Part shown: one piece after another, positions 27,201-40,254 of the stretch
How the letters are laid out: the number at the start of each line of letters is the position of its first letter
How positions within the stretch are numbered: the stretch's first letter is position 1
NCBI RefSeq assembly: GCF_040115645.1
Contig: NC_089548.1
Span: 5,208,001-5,272,000, forward strand
Length of the DNA: 64,000 nt
Direction: 5' to 3'
Source of the DNA: Euwallacea fornicatus
Lineage: Eukaryota; Arthropoda; Insecta; Coleoptera; Curculionidae
Notes under the pieces: generated by a model
What the model was told of the DNA's origin: nothing
Database searches by the model: none
Seen by the model: the letters and a program-made list of their open reading frames with translations, nothing else
Position numbers and translations under genes: made by a program

Positions 27201-28792
27201 TCTAGAATCTCTAGAATGCATCTAAACTCTACTAATCGCTAAATATATCTCTAAAAAGTGTATGGAAAAAAGCCATATATTCAAGTTTCTTTAAACATTA
27301 ATAACAGAAATAAAAAATAGACTTAAAAATGATGAAACTGAATATAGATGGGAACACTAAATGAGTTAAAACCCGAATTTTGATCGTCGACTCAAATTAC
27401 GACCTTCGAATTTCTAACATATCGAGACCTCAACGAGCACTTCGTGCTCGTTGCTATTCAAACGTTTGGAGAATTGAAGTGCGAAAGTACTTATTGAAAG
27501 GTGCAATTTCTATGCCATTACGAGGTGCAAGAAGTGTCCCTTAATGGAATTTCCTTAAAAGTAGTTAATCTGTTAATCCAATTATTGTGTTCCACTCGTC
27601 AAAGATCCATACAACTCCACTTCATACAAACCAATTTAACAGGTATTAATCCGGTAGACAATAGGAGCACTAAATCTCACCGTACATAAAAAAAAATCGA
27701 CAAAAATCATTTTAATGAAGTGAGTTAATAACAATTTTAATCGATTCGAAAAGTGAGCTCTTCTCGTGCATTCGTTCTAGCCTGTTTCCCCATTTCTTCG
27801 TGGGCCGCAGTTTGCGCAGGTCACATACATCAATTGTGATTTGTGAAAGACTAAATTAATTTGCGAAACAGTGAGTAAACGTCCAGAAGAAAAAACAATT
27901 TTAATTAATATTAAGATCTAATAACGGTTCGCTTCAGCGCAGTGGCTACGGCAATGATTTTGCACTGCTTGCAATACCGTTTGACAAAACTCGAGCACCT
28001 ACAGCTAAGTAGTTTTAAGTAATTTACAGTTGTTATCATTGCCCCTCCTATCTGGTACTTAGACAATCCAAAGAGAAGGATGAACTTATAATAACGTCCG
28101 CTCGTCGCGTTTTGAAATCCATTTGTCCATTGCATTTTATCAACCCCGCTATCACGTTTAGTACTCTCAATCATTATCGTCTTCTCCTCCGTTCCTGGGT
28201 AAATATTGTTTTATCAGCATGTTCAAATGTATCGCGAATTAAATTCAGGACATACCTTATAAGACCAATACATTTCAATGTGAAAATTATCGGCGACAAT
28301 TGATTGAGACCACTCCTCAAATTTCCGTTGAAAAGAAGTTGTGTAATAAAATGCCATCATTACCGCTTGATTGTCCTGCAATCACTGGATATATCAACAA
28401 GCTGCCGAAAATCTGTGATAGTGTGTGTCCGCGTCTATATTGGCGTCTGTGAACTTCGACAAGTCATTAGATACCACATATCATAAGGTAAGCAGAACCC
28501 TCAAGACAGAATAGTCTTGAAACGCGCGATAAGGCACTTAAGTATTTATTTGCCGTTTACACTGGCACACTTTACAACAAAAAAATTCCAGTCACATAAA
28601 CGATAAGTTTCTAAAAAAAAAAAAAAATGTCCCATCTTGATGAGAACCGACTCAGTGAGTCTCAACTTCTTCTACCGAAAGCTACTCCTCAAGATATTTC
28701 AGTCAGTATTTAATCTTTAGAGAGGTGTCGAAGACCTTGGACGTTTTTTTTGCAAAATTCGTCCTTTTTAGAAAGAGCAGTCGCCAATTAGA
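24226..28792. other. intergenic DNA between divergent DHX57 and K2P genes
   Basis: No recognisable coding exon. It must hold the DHX57 promoter (minus) and the K2P promoter and leader (plus). Possible noncoding K2P exons end at the donors CAGTGAGT (near 27869) and AAGGTAAGC (near 28488). A good acceptor, CCTTTTTAG, sits at 28763-28771, just ahead of the K2P start. A perfect 10-bp inverted repeat with a 3-base spacer lies at 27431-27453. Confidence 0.5.
27431..27453. repeat. short perfect hairpin
   Basis: CAACGAGCAC, then TTC, then the exact complement. It is GC-richer than the surrounding DNA. Function unknown; it could be a binding site for a dimeric factor or the stem of a small repeat. 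Confidence 0.6.
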
Positions 28793-31700
28793 ATGTCGAA
28801 AAAGCAGTGGTTGGTGCTCTTGTGCCTCTATGTGATGTATCTACTGGCAGGGGCTGCGATATTCTATTATGTGGAAGCCAAAGAGGAACTTAAGAGGGCG
28901 AATATTGAGATGAAAGAGAGGAAGAATTTGGAAAGTAAGTAATTTAAGGATGGAGGGAATTAAGTTACTTTGGTCGCATACTCAAGATCGACTGTTTACT
29001 TTCCCCCATCCTCGGAGATCTATTCAGAGCCGCATTTCCTTGATGGCTGAGATTCGTCGTGCTTGATGTAATAGTTGGATACACACCAATGTTTTAATTT
29101 TCATTTTTTTGCGAAATTCAATATCTTTTTGTAAGGATAATCAACATTTTTGTGTTCAAAATCACAGTTTGCAGTTATTCAAATCAATGGATGCTTAGAT
29201 TATTTCCTTTAAGTTTCTCAATATTTCATCTCCGTAGCCGAAAGTTATAATGCAGAATGTCTAAAAAAGAACGAAGCGAAGCTACAGCTCAGTTATTTAT
29301 CGACGGATTTTGATGAACTAAAAACCAAATAAAATGATATTTTTCACACTACCGAGTAACTTCAAAGTTGCTTTTTTCAAGTTCAATTCTTGCGCCTCAA
29401 TTTTCAGTTTCTGAATTTCGAATAGAACTCCATATTTTATTTACATTTCTCAATAGGAAATATTATTCTGACTTTAACGATGTATGATAAGTTAATGTTA
29501 AAACAATTTTCAACTGAAAAAAATGAAAACTTCGACCAATGTAACCATCTGTATTCTAAACGTGGACGTTCCGAGTTATATAACCACCTGTACCGTCACG
29601 GAAACATCTGCATTGCTCTGTGATAATTTACATTTCATTTCATCTGATCCTATTGTGTCATCTTCTATAACGACGCCTGGCGCCCTGGACAAGTGGCGTC
29701 CATACGACTCCCAGCGAGATAGTACAAGATAAAGTCGCCCTTAACATAAGCAATTCATCATTCTTCTTCGTAATTTTCTGTGAGCAGTTATGCTGCCACT
29801 GTGACCATTGTAAGTTAGTTCTTTAGTGCAATAAAATAGTTATTAGTGGAGACAATGATCAAGGGTCGATTTCGATAAATATGTTGTTAAACGCAGAAGA
29901 AAAATCCTATTTGTATTACTCAAGCCAATGTATCAGTGCGCAAAGAAATATTATAACTTTTTTCAATTTTTTCAGTTTACGATTGTTTTAACATTTACTT
30001 AGCGTGCATCATAAGACTCTGGAAAATACTTTCTGCAGAACTACTCAAAATTAACATACTGTGTGGCACAAAAAAGCTGCAGCAGTTCAAAAGCGTCATA
30101 ATGGTCGCTTGTGGCGCGCTCTACAGGGTGCAACTAAATCGTTTACAAATTTGAATTTCTCGTTCCAAAAATTTAAAATTTATCAAAAATAAACTTCTAC
30201 AGTGAACTGTCCTGGATTTTAAACGACAATAAAATTTAGACTAGTTCAAGAGCAAAATGTTAGAGAACTTTAATTATTATATCGAATAAATGTAACATTA
30301 ACAAATTCAGTAGCAGCTAAAGATGGAATGCACATTTTCGCTATTTTATTAAATTTCTTTTCTATTTTGGGTTCCACATCTAAACACTTGACTTTCCTAT
30401 CTGTATTTTTTATTTAATTCTATTATCCGCAGATTATTGCTGATAATATCGATTTTCAGTTAGCTACACAATACATTAGCCATTTTTATCACGAGTCTAT
30501 TTTAAAGTGTGGTTTGCCAACGTGTTCTCAAGAAATTTAAATGTTATGGTTAACCATAAGGGATTTGTAAAAAATTAATAGGCGTTCGTTAATGTTAAAA
30601 TTACTTATCACGTGAGAACAAGATAAATGTGGCATCGATGTTTATTAACGGTATTTTTTTTTATTAGTTTTGCTCATACTAAAATCATAAATCCAGAGGT
30701 GCTGTTTTTCAGAATATAAAAAAAAAACAAGATAGGAATAGTCATTAAAGCACTATGCCGTTGCAAGTAGTTACTCATTCCGGGCATATCAAATTTAATG
30801 ACTTTTAAATATTTTAAAAAACTTAACACACACATAAGAATACATAGAGATATCAGTTGTATGTACCACTGGAAAAATGCTTGCTTATCTTCAATAGGCT
30901 TTTTCTGTGAATGTTATGGGCGGAAATGGTTAAAACACTAACCAAAAACGTAAAAAAGCAATGCAGAGTGTATTTTTAAAACTTGAATTATTCGGCCCAA
31001 TCGTAAAGAAATAATACTAGTTTATTTATGCGTTCAAACAAGGCTGAAAGTAAAGGTTTTTCCATATTGCCTATAATGGAAAAAAGCAGCTGTCACGCTT
31101 TTTTCGATAAGAGGCCAGCAGTTATTAATAGCTCTGTATATTAAGTAGTGTTTATTTGCAAAAATTGCTATTTTTGCAATAGCAATAAGTTTTAAACCTG
31201 TTCACTCACACTGCGTGCTCATGTGTATGTAGTAAGATTTCCACACCAATAATGACATATTAATCGATAAATAAAATTTTATCGGGTTCAAAACACACTT
31301 GAAATATTGCAATGTCCAGCATATCTTGAAATTCTCTCATCCTGAAGTGAGATTCAAGCCGTAACTCTCCTGAATTGGTTCTTTTCAGGAATCTGAAAAC
31401 GTGGGACCCGAGGAAGTTGAGTGACGTCATTTTACACAGAATCATCCAACGACAATTTGAGTCCTCTATTCGTGAAAAATAAGGACTTTTCGGAAAATTC
31501 CCGACATACGTCAAAACGGTCTTTGAGGAGACGAGCTTTTATTAACGACGGCGCTGAAAAACTGAAACGTCGAATTTTCGAAAAACTATTTTCATGTCGT
31601 AGCGCGGGAAAAAGTCCCTTAATGGAGCGTTCTCCATTTTCATGTTTGTAAGCAGTTTAAGGCAGAAATGTAAATAAAAATAAAATAGCGATTATTGTTT

Positions 31701-34700
31701 TTTTTTTCGGATGTCTCTGGAGGTAATCGGAACGTTTCAAAAATAACAAAGGCAAAGTGCTCCGCTCATAAAGGCACAACTTTACCTCCATTTAACCGAT
31801 CCTCTGTCTCCTGCAGTTTTCGAGATCCCCCTGTCGAGAGTCGAATACGGGACACCCTCTGCATCATTAAATGTAGAATGTTTTGACGTATTTTGGAAAA
31901 TTTTCAAAAAGTCCTTATTTTCCGAGATTGAGGAAGGGTCAAGTTTTCATTGGACGACTGCATAGATTGCTCCCTCGGCACGGGTGCATTACAAATCGCA
32001 TCTATTACTGTAACATTTGCTAAAAAATTTTTTCACAAAGTACTCGATTAAATGACGATTTAACAAAATGAGCGTCATCTTTTGGACCCTTCTTAATGCC
32101 CTTGTGGAACCCTTTTAGCCACGCGTTTACGCAGATATCATCAAAAAGTACGTGCATGTGTACTCTTAATATCTACAACGTTAAATCTTATGCTTAAGCA
32201 TTACGTAGGTTACCAAGGGAGTTTTTAGTATCTATAATGTGCAGATATCAACAATTCTAAACGTCGCAAGGTACTCAGGAAAATTGATAAAATCTCAGCA
32301 AACTTATACGATTCAAATTCACGTGAACCTTTTGAACTTTACAGTTGACATCTTTGAGAGTGCTCAGTCCTCTCGTCCAAGTTAATATCTCGATAATTGC
32401 GTTTGTTATTTCGTCATTGATGATAATAAATTGAAAAGAAGGCTGCAAAAAGTACCACTTTAAGGCTATTTGATCGCAGTTCTACATTAAATAAAAATGA
32501 CAAATAACTTGTTAGTACTTTTATAGACGATATAATTGATTCCTGCATCTGCAATGAGGTATCGAATTAGTGTAAGTTTGTTAACGAGGCGTTATAAATG
32601 TTTGGCGACTCTAACTGTTTTAATGTACAGGCGACAAATCGATCGTTAATTGCTTATGTAGTAAACTCACTTAACATGACATTTTTCCCCTTAACCAATT
32701 TTAATATCTTCCGTATGTTTCGATAGTACCAAGATGCTAGAGATTCCGAGATAAAATTGTACTTATGATGGATTACTTATCGCACGTATCTATTTCTCGT
32801 TATGCAATTGGTTCATGTATTAGGCAAAGCTACACAACTGCAAACGAAAATCTGAGAAATACATAAATCTGGAATGGAATATTTCTTCCACCCCTATTAG
32901 CTGAAACTACGAATCTATTGGCGAACACCGGTCCAGTGTTATGTCCAAAAACAATTATTTTAATTTTTTAAGACGTTAACTTTTTCTCTTGAAACGTCCT
33001 CTATCCACAAACCACCAACTAAAAACAAAAAAAAAACAAACGACGGAGCAGATTTTCTTCTACGGCTTCAAATCTCGTGTTAGAACAACAAATAAAACAT
33101 TAGATCGAAGAAAGGACAGTGATGACGAAGACTTGGATGATTTGAAGAAAACTTTCACATTATAAAAAACTTTCTAAGAGATATGTAAGTCTCCTTTATA
33201 TGCGATTTCTTTCGATATATACAAGGTGGCCCAAATTTCAGGGGTCAATTTTCGTTTTTTTAGGGTCGAATTTTAACCACGATTCCTACATAGAAAAATA
33301 ATGGTAATTTGCTACGTAGGTTGTATCTTAAAAATGTTTCGTCACAGAAATACAGTGCGTTAAAGTTTGAGTAGAAAATTAACAAATTAATTAAATTTTA
33401 ATAAACCGCTTGATGTATTTTATTGCAATTTTGTAGCCGTTCCTCACATCAAACAATTATATTTTTAAAGTTAAACATAATATCGTATGACGAAGATAAT
33501 AGGACGAGGTGATCTGCAGACAAAATGGAAAAACAACATTCGCAGTTGTACGATCTTGGTACCTCTCTGCTCAACAAGACAGACGAAATGATCCCGTTTC
33601 CTTTCCCCAACGTCCACCCTAGCGGAACACTTCTCACCACATTGTAAACACTGTACAGAATGGAATAAGCATGAACACCATTGTAAATTGCGCATACACA
33701 TAAGGCACCATATTGTAAACCATATACGATGTTAAAAACGCGGAAAGACTGATAGGTTGATAGCCAGTTATTGCGATTCTTGATTCCTTGATTGATTCTT
33801 GAATATACTGATTTATTAAATAAAAGATTATTATTACTAGTGCTGCCATAATATTTTATTTCAACAGAGGCGTGCGCACGAACGCTGCTTCGAATATATT
33901 GAAAGAAAAAACCTTGGAGCACTGGCGTTTCTTCAAATGAAAATCACACTTATGATTTGCGTTCATTTTTTAATAAAAGAGATATATGGTCTTTTTTTGA
34001 GGAGCACGCCGTTTTAGAGAAAAAAAATTCAAATCATCTTAATGCATCAGCAGCTTATTTTCCTCTTAAAATTGCCTTAAAAATAATATTGAGGCAATTA
34101 TCATTCTTTTAATAAGACAAATTAAAAAATTAACAAACTACAAGTTTTCAAGGACAATAATTGCCGTTTTTTCCACTACAAACTCTTGTTCACTCCGTCG
34201 ATGTCAAAAATGCATCGAATTCAGTGAATTGCACTTCGCGGACCGGCCATAAAATTCAATCGTGTTTAACATCTTGTTAATTATTAAATTTCAATTTATT
34301 TTGTTAAAAAAAAATGAAAATAGCCTTAACGCTGCATTCAAGATAACAATAAAAAATTACTTATTTTAATTTTTTTTGCTCCACAGCGGTGCGTTTCCCA
34401 AAAAAAAAGAGATTAAGCAGCTTTTTTAATCAAAAATAAATGCAAACTACGAATGTAATTTTTATTTCGAAAATAGTCAGTGCCGTATGGTTTCTGCCCT
34501 TAAATATTTTCAAGGGGGTGCCCGTGCGCGCGCTCCTATTGAAAGTAAATATTATAATTTATTTTTTTAAATAATTGTTTTATTTGAGTAACAACGAATT
34601 GTTCAATGAAATATATCATGCTGTTTGTGAGAAATTAATTAATTTGTAATTATCTACGAAAACTCTAACGCATCGTATTTCCGTTACGAACCATTTCAGA

Positions 34701-37700
34701 GAGCCAATCTCTATGGCAAACTACGATTATTTTTCTATGGAGAAACGGTGGTTGAAATTTGATCGCTAAAATTATGAACACCCCATATACATATGGTGAT
34801 TATCTTCCACCGGCAATAATCGAAGAAATTCTGCATTTTGATGAAACAACAAGGGGGAAGCGCAGTTCAAATCAATTGCTTCCTTCGGGGCTCCAGAATG
34901 AAAAGATTTGAGAGAGGAAAATTTCTCGTAAGTTTCACATAAAATGTGTATGTCTCCTCTTTACTTTACGAAGCAAAAAAAAATCATTTTTTGCTGACGG
35001 TCAACTCGAAGTAAATCCTTTGCCCAGATTTCATGTGCAGTCTATACCCACGCACTTTAATATCGAATATAAATCTACACTTTCCTTGTCCAACGACACT
35101 ATTCATTTTTTTTAATTGTCTTAATGTAAAATACATTTTCGACGCAAGAAATAAACTGGCGAAGCAGATTTGCATATACCTACCTCTGTTTGTCCTTATG
35201 CAAAATTGTTTAGTTGCTTACAGGGGACGATCGATAATTACTATGATCCGACATGTCATTGTACAATTGCGACCTTTTGGATTCGATGAATTATCTAAGG
35301 TGGCATTGCGATAGTTTAGCAAAAATCAGGGCAAAGCAATTAAGTAAAAACCTTTTAAAGAGTTTTTAGGGACGTTTGTTTAAATAAAACCACGTGATAT
35401 CAGGATTTGCTTCCGGCGAATTATCTGTATGCTGTGACTAGTCTAACAGACAAAAATAAAATACTCCTCATAATGATACGTTAACCCGATTTGCTGATCC
35501 TCTTCCGACCTTCCGTCGTCCGATCTTAATCTTGATGATTTTTTAAATATGAATTGTGAAGGTTCATTCATGATTCGGAATTGGCCCGGTATTTGACCGA
35601 GAGATTTGTCAATGAAACCGAAACGTTTTGGTACATTGTGAACCGAAAAAGTCATGCTGGTAATTCTGGTTTTTCTTTATATACGTCTAATGGCTGAACT
35701 AGATTAAGGAATCTTGAAATCTTTGACCCTCGACTCACCTTTGTAACGCATTGTATATGCATGTATTTAGGAATTTCGCTTTGCTATCCGTAAAAGGCCG
35801 TTTCGCTTTTGCTACCAAGTTTACGCATGTTCATTTTTATTTTCTGCGGTTTGATTTAAGGAAATATTCCATGAAACCTGTAGAATCTAGGCCCCGGGCG
35901 TGGAAAAGGCACTGGATGTGACTTTATTCACATTCGCACTATAATTTTTTTTTTATAGGACTTTTTGGGAGTTCGAACTCTAACCGTACGATTTCTCCGC
36001 GCCTCCTGAAACCCGCGGCAGGTTTCCTGAAAAGTCAGGTGCGTGCAGGGGGCGAACTTCAAAAAGGATTTAACATCGGCAAATCGTAAATTTTCAAAAG
36101 GACTCCCTCAACCTGTCACCTGTTTCGGCAGGAGCAATTCCTTCGCGATCAAATTTATTTGTTGCTATCTGTTATTTGAATTTTCGCAAAGAAGGCCCGT
36201 AAATCTGAAACTGTGATAATGGCCCGGAGAAGCCCACGGGAAGCTCTAAATCCGATGTAGCATCATTGCCATCTCTTAGACGGTAAGAGTTACATGGTCG
36301 GTCAAATTAAGGAAAAATGTGCCCCGTCTAATGCTCTTGCAAGAACTGCAAAGAACGTTGCCAAGAGATTTTTAGCTTCCAAGATATGGAAAAACAAAAA
36401 TTTCACCAAATATAGTCCACCAACTTAATCAAAAATAATTGTTTTAATACTATTTCATAACTTAATAAATAAAACCTATTATTGATACCTACTCGGATAT
36501 TATTTTCCCGCTTTTCATAATCCATCATACTATAAAATTTTGAAATGTTCTTGATTAAAAGTGTATTGCTAGATAATCGATAAAAAATTAGCAATAATTT
36601 TTTATCGATTATCTATAGCTTGATTAATAATTTATTTGATTATATTTTTGAACAGCACAATCGTGGCATTTTCTATTTAGAGCTCCAGGATCGGCCAAGC
36701 TTTTTGAGAAAAAATTAAAATGCCTTTCTTTAAACTAAAACTCCAAAATATTCTATCATACATAATTGTAAATGGGTTACTTAGCACTCTCAAAAATCTA
36801 CCAAAAATATACAGGTCCGCACTGAAAAAACTCAAGTTTTCGTCATTGCACCGAGAACTAAGCAATATTTAAAATTTAGAAATTTACGAATTTTCAGACA
36901 TAAGAAAACTAAAAAAAAACGTATCAAACTGTTAACTGGAAAAACTTTTAATTTTCGATTTATTTAGTTTTTCCATAATAAATGGGAAACTAACGATCAT
37001 TTGACAACATTCATTCTTGAAAAAGCATTAAATTTGGCGAATTTTTCGAAATTTGATGGACCCTGTAGTTCCTGCGGTTTAAAATACAGCAATGATAACA
37101 CATCGGATTTAGAGCTTCCCGCAGGTCTCTTTTTAACGCAACAAGTTATCTATCTTTGAAAATTTCTATACCTAATGAGTCCTAATTTATTGTTGCAGTT
37201 CAGCTGAAAAGTCACTTCCATGGAAATTACACGGAGAGGAAGCAACTCTTCGCTAGTCTCACTGAGTACTGTGGAAAGCCCCTGGACTTCAACATGAGTG
37301 AGAAACCCATACACAATAAATGGGACTTCTATCACTCCCTGTTCTTCGTTATAACAGTGGTTAGTACTATAGGTGCGTATGTACATAAATATACTTAAAA
37401 ATGAAACAAATCGGCACATGTGGGCATGTCATGTGCTTGTCTCCAGGAACTGAAAATCTTTATATCGGGCTATAAAGACAGTTTTTGGATTCATGAGAAG
37501 TCCTTGAATGGCTACGATTTTGTGTTAAAAAATTGCTAAATACTAAATAAAACAATGAAGTTTGTCTTATCAATTAATAAACAGAGACGCCCCTCCAAGG
37601 TATGAAAAATTTCAAACAATTATGCTTTAATCTTGATTCTGAGTGCAAAGAATCTGCTTGATTGGTGAGATACCACTGATAACCTCGATTCTGTTTTTTT

Positions 37701-40000
37701 TTTTGTTTAAAAAATTCGATGAATATTTAAAAGTTGGAAGCAGGGGCGTCGCTCCGGGTAAATTCATAATATTCTGTATTATTAATTCTTCGTCATTTTC
37801 TTTACCAGGATATGGAAATTTAGCTCCCACCACAATGTCTACTCGTCTCTTTATGATTTTCTATGCTCTTGTGGGGATTCCAATGAACGGAATTGTCATT
37901 TATACGTTAGGGGAGTTCTTCGGGAAATCGGTAAGAAACACCTTTCCATGTGAAAATTAAAATTTAAGCAAACCATCCAGTTCCATTTATATTAAACCGA
38001 TATTATTTAATTATTTTGATATTCATAACTGGAGAGTTATGCTTTAAAATGTCAATCAGACGAATTTGAAGTGGGTATTTCGGTTCAGTTACCAGAAAAT
38101 GAATTGACTTGATTGAATTTACCTATCTTTATATATTGTTAGCACTTAGAAGTTTTTTCTTATGAAATCTATTATAAAATAAAGATATTTTAAAATATTG
38201 TTATATCCGAAAAATAATATATTGCAATAAAAAAAGTAATAGAAGTTTTAATTACAGTTTACGAAACTTCATCAGAGATGGAAAAATTCTAAACTAGAAG
38301 CTAAGTTTGACTACTATACTGCAAAATTGGGCCTAATTGGGCAGGTTATATTATATTTGGTACCGGGATTTACTTTTTTCATTTTTCTACCTTCTACTAT
38401 CATGACAGTGTTCGAAGGGTGGTCCTATGACGTGTCTGTTTACTATTCTTTTGTATCATTGACCACTACAGGATTTGGAGACTATGTGGCTGGTAAGTAT
38501 GTTATACGGATTACCACTAATACATAGACACTTCATTAATGTTAATTATACCTAAAACGAAGATTTTTATCAGGTACCTCTGATAATTACGACTTTGGTT
38601 CTCTCTACGCAGTCTACCAAGTGTTCCTCCTCGTCTGGATCATCGGAGGAATGGGATACGTCTTTATGATCCTCAGTTTCATCACCGATGGCATGCGCAG
38701 CAAAAGGATCAAACAAATCGAACACATGCTCAGCGAGAATATCAAAAATACACCCAAGAAGATCAGGGGGGAACTCAGAACGCTCCTGCAAGAAATGCTC
38801 TTCATGCGAGTGAAACCTGTCTATAAAGAGGAATTCGAATACGTGCCATCGATAATCACTCGAAGCCAGAGCTGTCCAGATCTAACCACGTACAAGATGC
38901 GATCTCCTAATGCCATTAGAAAGAGAGCGATGTCCGAGTGCTATCGAGCTGTGAACATCCAGAAAGTGCAGTCCGATACAGATCTGGATAGGATAGATAA
39001 GGAGAGGACGTTCATGCCCACTAGTGACCTTTTTAATCAAACAGGGCTGTTGTTTAAAGTCTGCAATGCATTGAGTTGCGAGTCGCTGCACCACCACCAG
39101 CAAAACGAGGGTATTCAAGGATTTAGTGACGATTCAATTTTGGCTTCTGAGTATTACGAGCCTCCAATTAAACCCAATAAAAGGCGGGCTATAAGCGATA
39201 TTAGGCCTCCGAATAAGCTTTTGCATGAAGCTGTAAATGGCAACACGTGGTATGGAACAGATGCAGCTGAGGCTTTGAAAGAGTACCGCAGAAGGCAAAG
39301 AGCAAAGTCAGTGGTGGATTATAAGAAGCCTGAAAAGGAGAACATTTTCAGGAAGATACGGAATCGGCTAATGTCAAGAGATGAAACACATCAACCGGAT
39401 GTAGAGAAACCCAAAACTGAGCCAAAACTAGAGCCTCCGCCTTCTTTATTCGTCCACAGAGAGTCGTTCTCGCCACCAACTCAGGACCGAATATTAGAAA
39501 AAACTTCAATAGCTGACTTCATAAGAGCTTTATCCGTCATATCTACGGCTGAAGAGGATAAGCTTATAGAATCACCTCCTAGATCTCGAAGACATGGAAT
39601 TGTGGTGGCTCAAAGCAGGAGATCTTCTTTAGCTCCAGAATTTCATCCCCATGAAGTAGGAGTACGCAGAAGATTCTCCTTGAGACCTGCGGAAGAAACT
39701 CTTCTCGCAAACATACTCCCAACTAAACCGAAAAGGAAAGTTTCAGTTAGTTTTCTAGATGAAAGGCGTAATTCCTTGCTGGGGGATCCTAATATACCCC
39801 CCACCTTAAAGGAAAATACGGTGTTCTCGTCTCCCCCTAAAACGCAACAACCACCCCCATACTCTAGTATTCAACCGAGTACACACAGACAGTTCTCAGT
39901 GAAACCAGTTAATATAGCGAGTGTACTTGCGAGTCCTGTACAGAAGCAGTTGCAAAAGCGGGATAGGACAGAGAGTACGAGCAGTAGTAACAAATTATAA
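28793..40000 (+). CDS. two-pore domain potassium (K2P) channel
   Basis: Leak potassium channel of the plasma membrane. Exons: 28793-28934, 37199-37372, 37809-37930, 38258-38492, 38574-40000; phases all join to 699 aa. Order: M1 (about residues 6-26), extracellular cap with a glycosylation site (N57) and the likely cap cysteine C72, first pore loop with TIGYGN (104-109), M2, M3, second pore loop with TTGFGD (216-221), and M4 ending near GGMGYVFMILSF. Two pore motifs in one chain define K2P channels. Among fly members it looks nearest the sandman/galene-like group, but I cannot fix the orthologue. The cytosolic tail of about 430 residues is basic and carries several R-R/K-x-S sites. The ATG lies 22 nt after a good acceptor, so untranslated leader exons are likely upstream. 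Intron 1 is 8264 bp. Confidence 0.93.
29238..29332 (+). other. candidate alternative last exon of the K2P gene
   Basis: A strong acceptor (pyrimidine-rich tract, then CTCCGTAG) precedes this segment. Joined to K2P exon 1 in its phase (one base carried over), it reads 31 codons rich in Lys, Glu and Leu before TAA at 29330-29332. An AATAAA (29328-29333) overlaps the stop. The product would be about 78 residues: M1 plus a charged helical tail with no pore. Everything rests on splice and phase logic; transcript data are absent. Confidence 0.35.
31441..31957. repeat. inverted-repeat pair in K2P intron 1
   Basis: The left copy (31441-31518) and the reverse complement of the right copy (31880-31957) match over about 78 bases, with blocks such as AAAATAAGGACTTTT and ATACGTCAAAAC. 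Just inside the right arm, on the minus strand, is the motif GAGGGTGTCCCGTATTCGAC, which resembles the ends of the other elements here. The outer limits are unclear. Confidence 0.65.
33222..34785. mobile_element. foldback element, about 1.56 kb, TA-flanked
   Basis: Left end, after TA: CAAGGTGGCCCAAATTTC. Reverse complement of the right end, after TA: TGGGGTGTTCATAATTTT. About 80 bases further in, the arms align closely (CATAGAAAAATAAT, then TTCGTCACAGAAATAC against TTCGTAACGGAAATAC, then ACAAATTAATTAA), so the terminal inverted repeats are at least 200 bp. The minus frame 33449-33922 (157 codons) overlaps the left arm and does not resemble a transposase. Element class unknown; it is probably non-autonomous. 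Confidence 0.75.
36570..36615. repeat. perfect 21-bp hairpin with GCAA loop
   Basis: The 21 bases at 36570-36590 are the exact reverse complement of 36595-36615, with a four-base spacer GCAA. The arms contain ATCGATAAAAAATTA. It lies inside K2P intron 1. The perfect match suggests a recent origin or selection on structure. Confidence 0.85.
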
Positions 40001-40195
40001 AGACGAGTTAAGGCTGATTTTTAACATTCAGATACTCAAATATTTTCCTATTGCCGAGAGTCTGTGATTTAGAGTAATGTGTAGCTTCGATAGCGTAAGG
40101 TAGTTCTTAATATCAGAATAGTACATGAATTCTATAACATTTGATTATGGGCTATACATAGAGGACAAAATTCCGCGCATAAATATAAATATAAT

Positions 40196-40201
40196 AATAA
40201 A
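40196..40201 (+). terminator. poly(A) signal of the K2P gene
   Basis: AATAAA about 196 nt after the K2P stop codon; the first clear signal on that strand downstream of the gene. Confidence 0.5.
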
Positions 40202-40254
40202 TTTTAAAAAAATTAAGAAATATTTTTGATAAAAATGGTGGAACGGGTTAAGTT

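Larger units (their letters stand above)
28935..37198 (+). other. K2P intron 1, repeat-rich
   Basis: This 8.3 kb intron separates M1 from the cap and first pore exon. It holds a possible alternative terminal exon (29238-29332), an inverted-repeat pair (31441-31957), a 1.56 kb foldback element (33222-34785) and a perfect 21-bp hairpin (36570-36615). The open frames inside it are not convincing as genes. Confidence 0.8.

Noticed and set aside
33449..33922. 157-codon minus frame, the longest open frame in K2P intron 1
   Set aside because: It overlaps the arm of the foldback element, resembles no family, and a second frame is open over the same bases, which points to low stop density and not coding.
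35970..35985. GAGTTCGAACTC, resembling a tRNA B box
   Set aside because: No A box at the right distance and no cloverleaf; it is just a 12-base palindrome.
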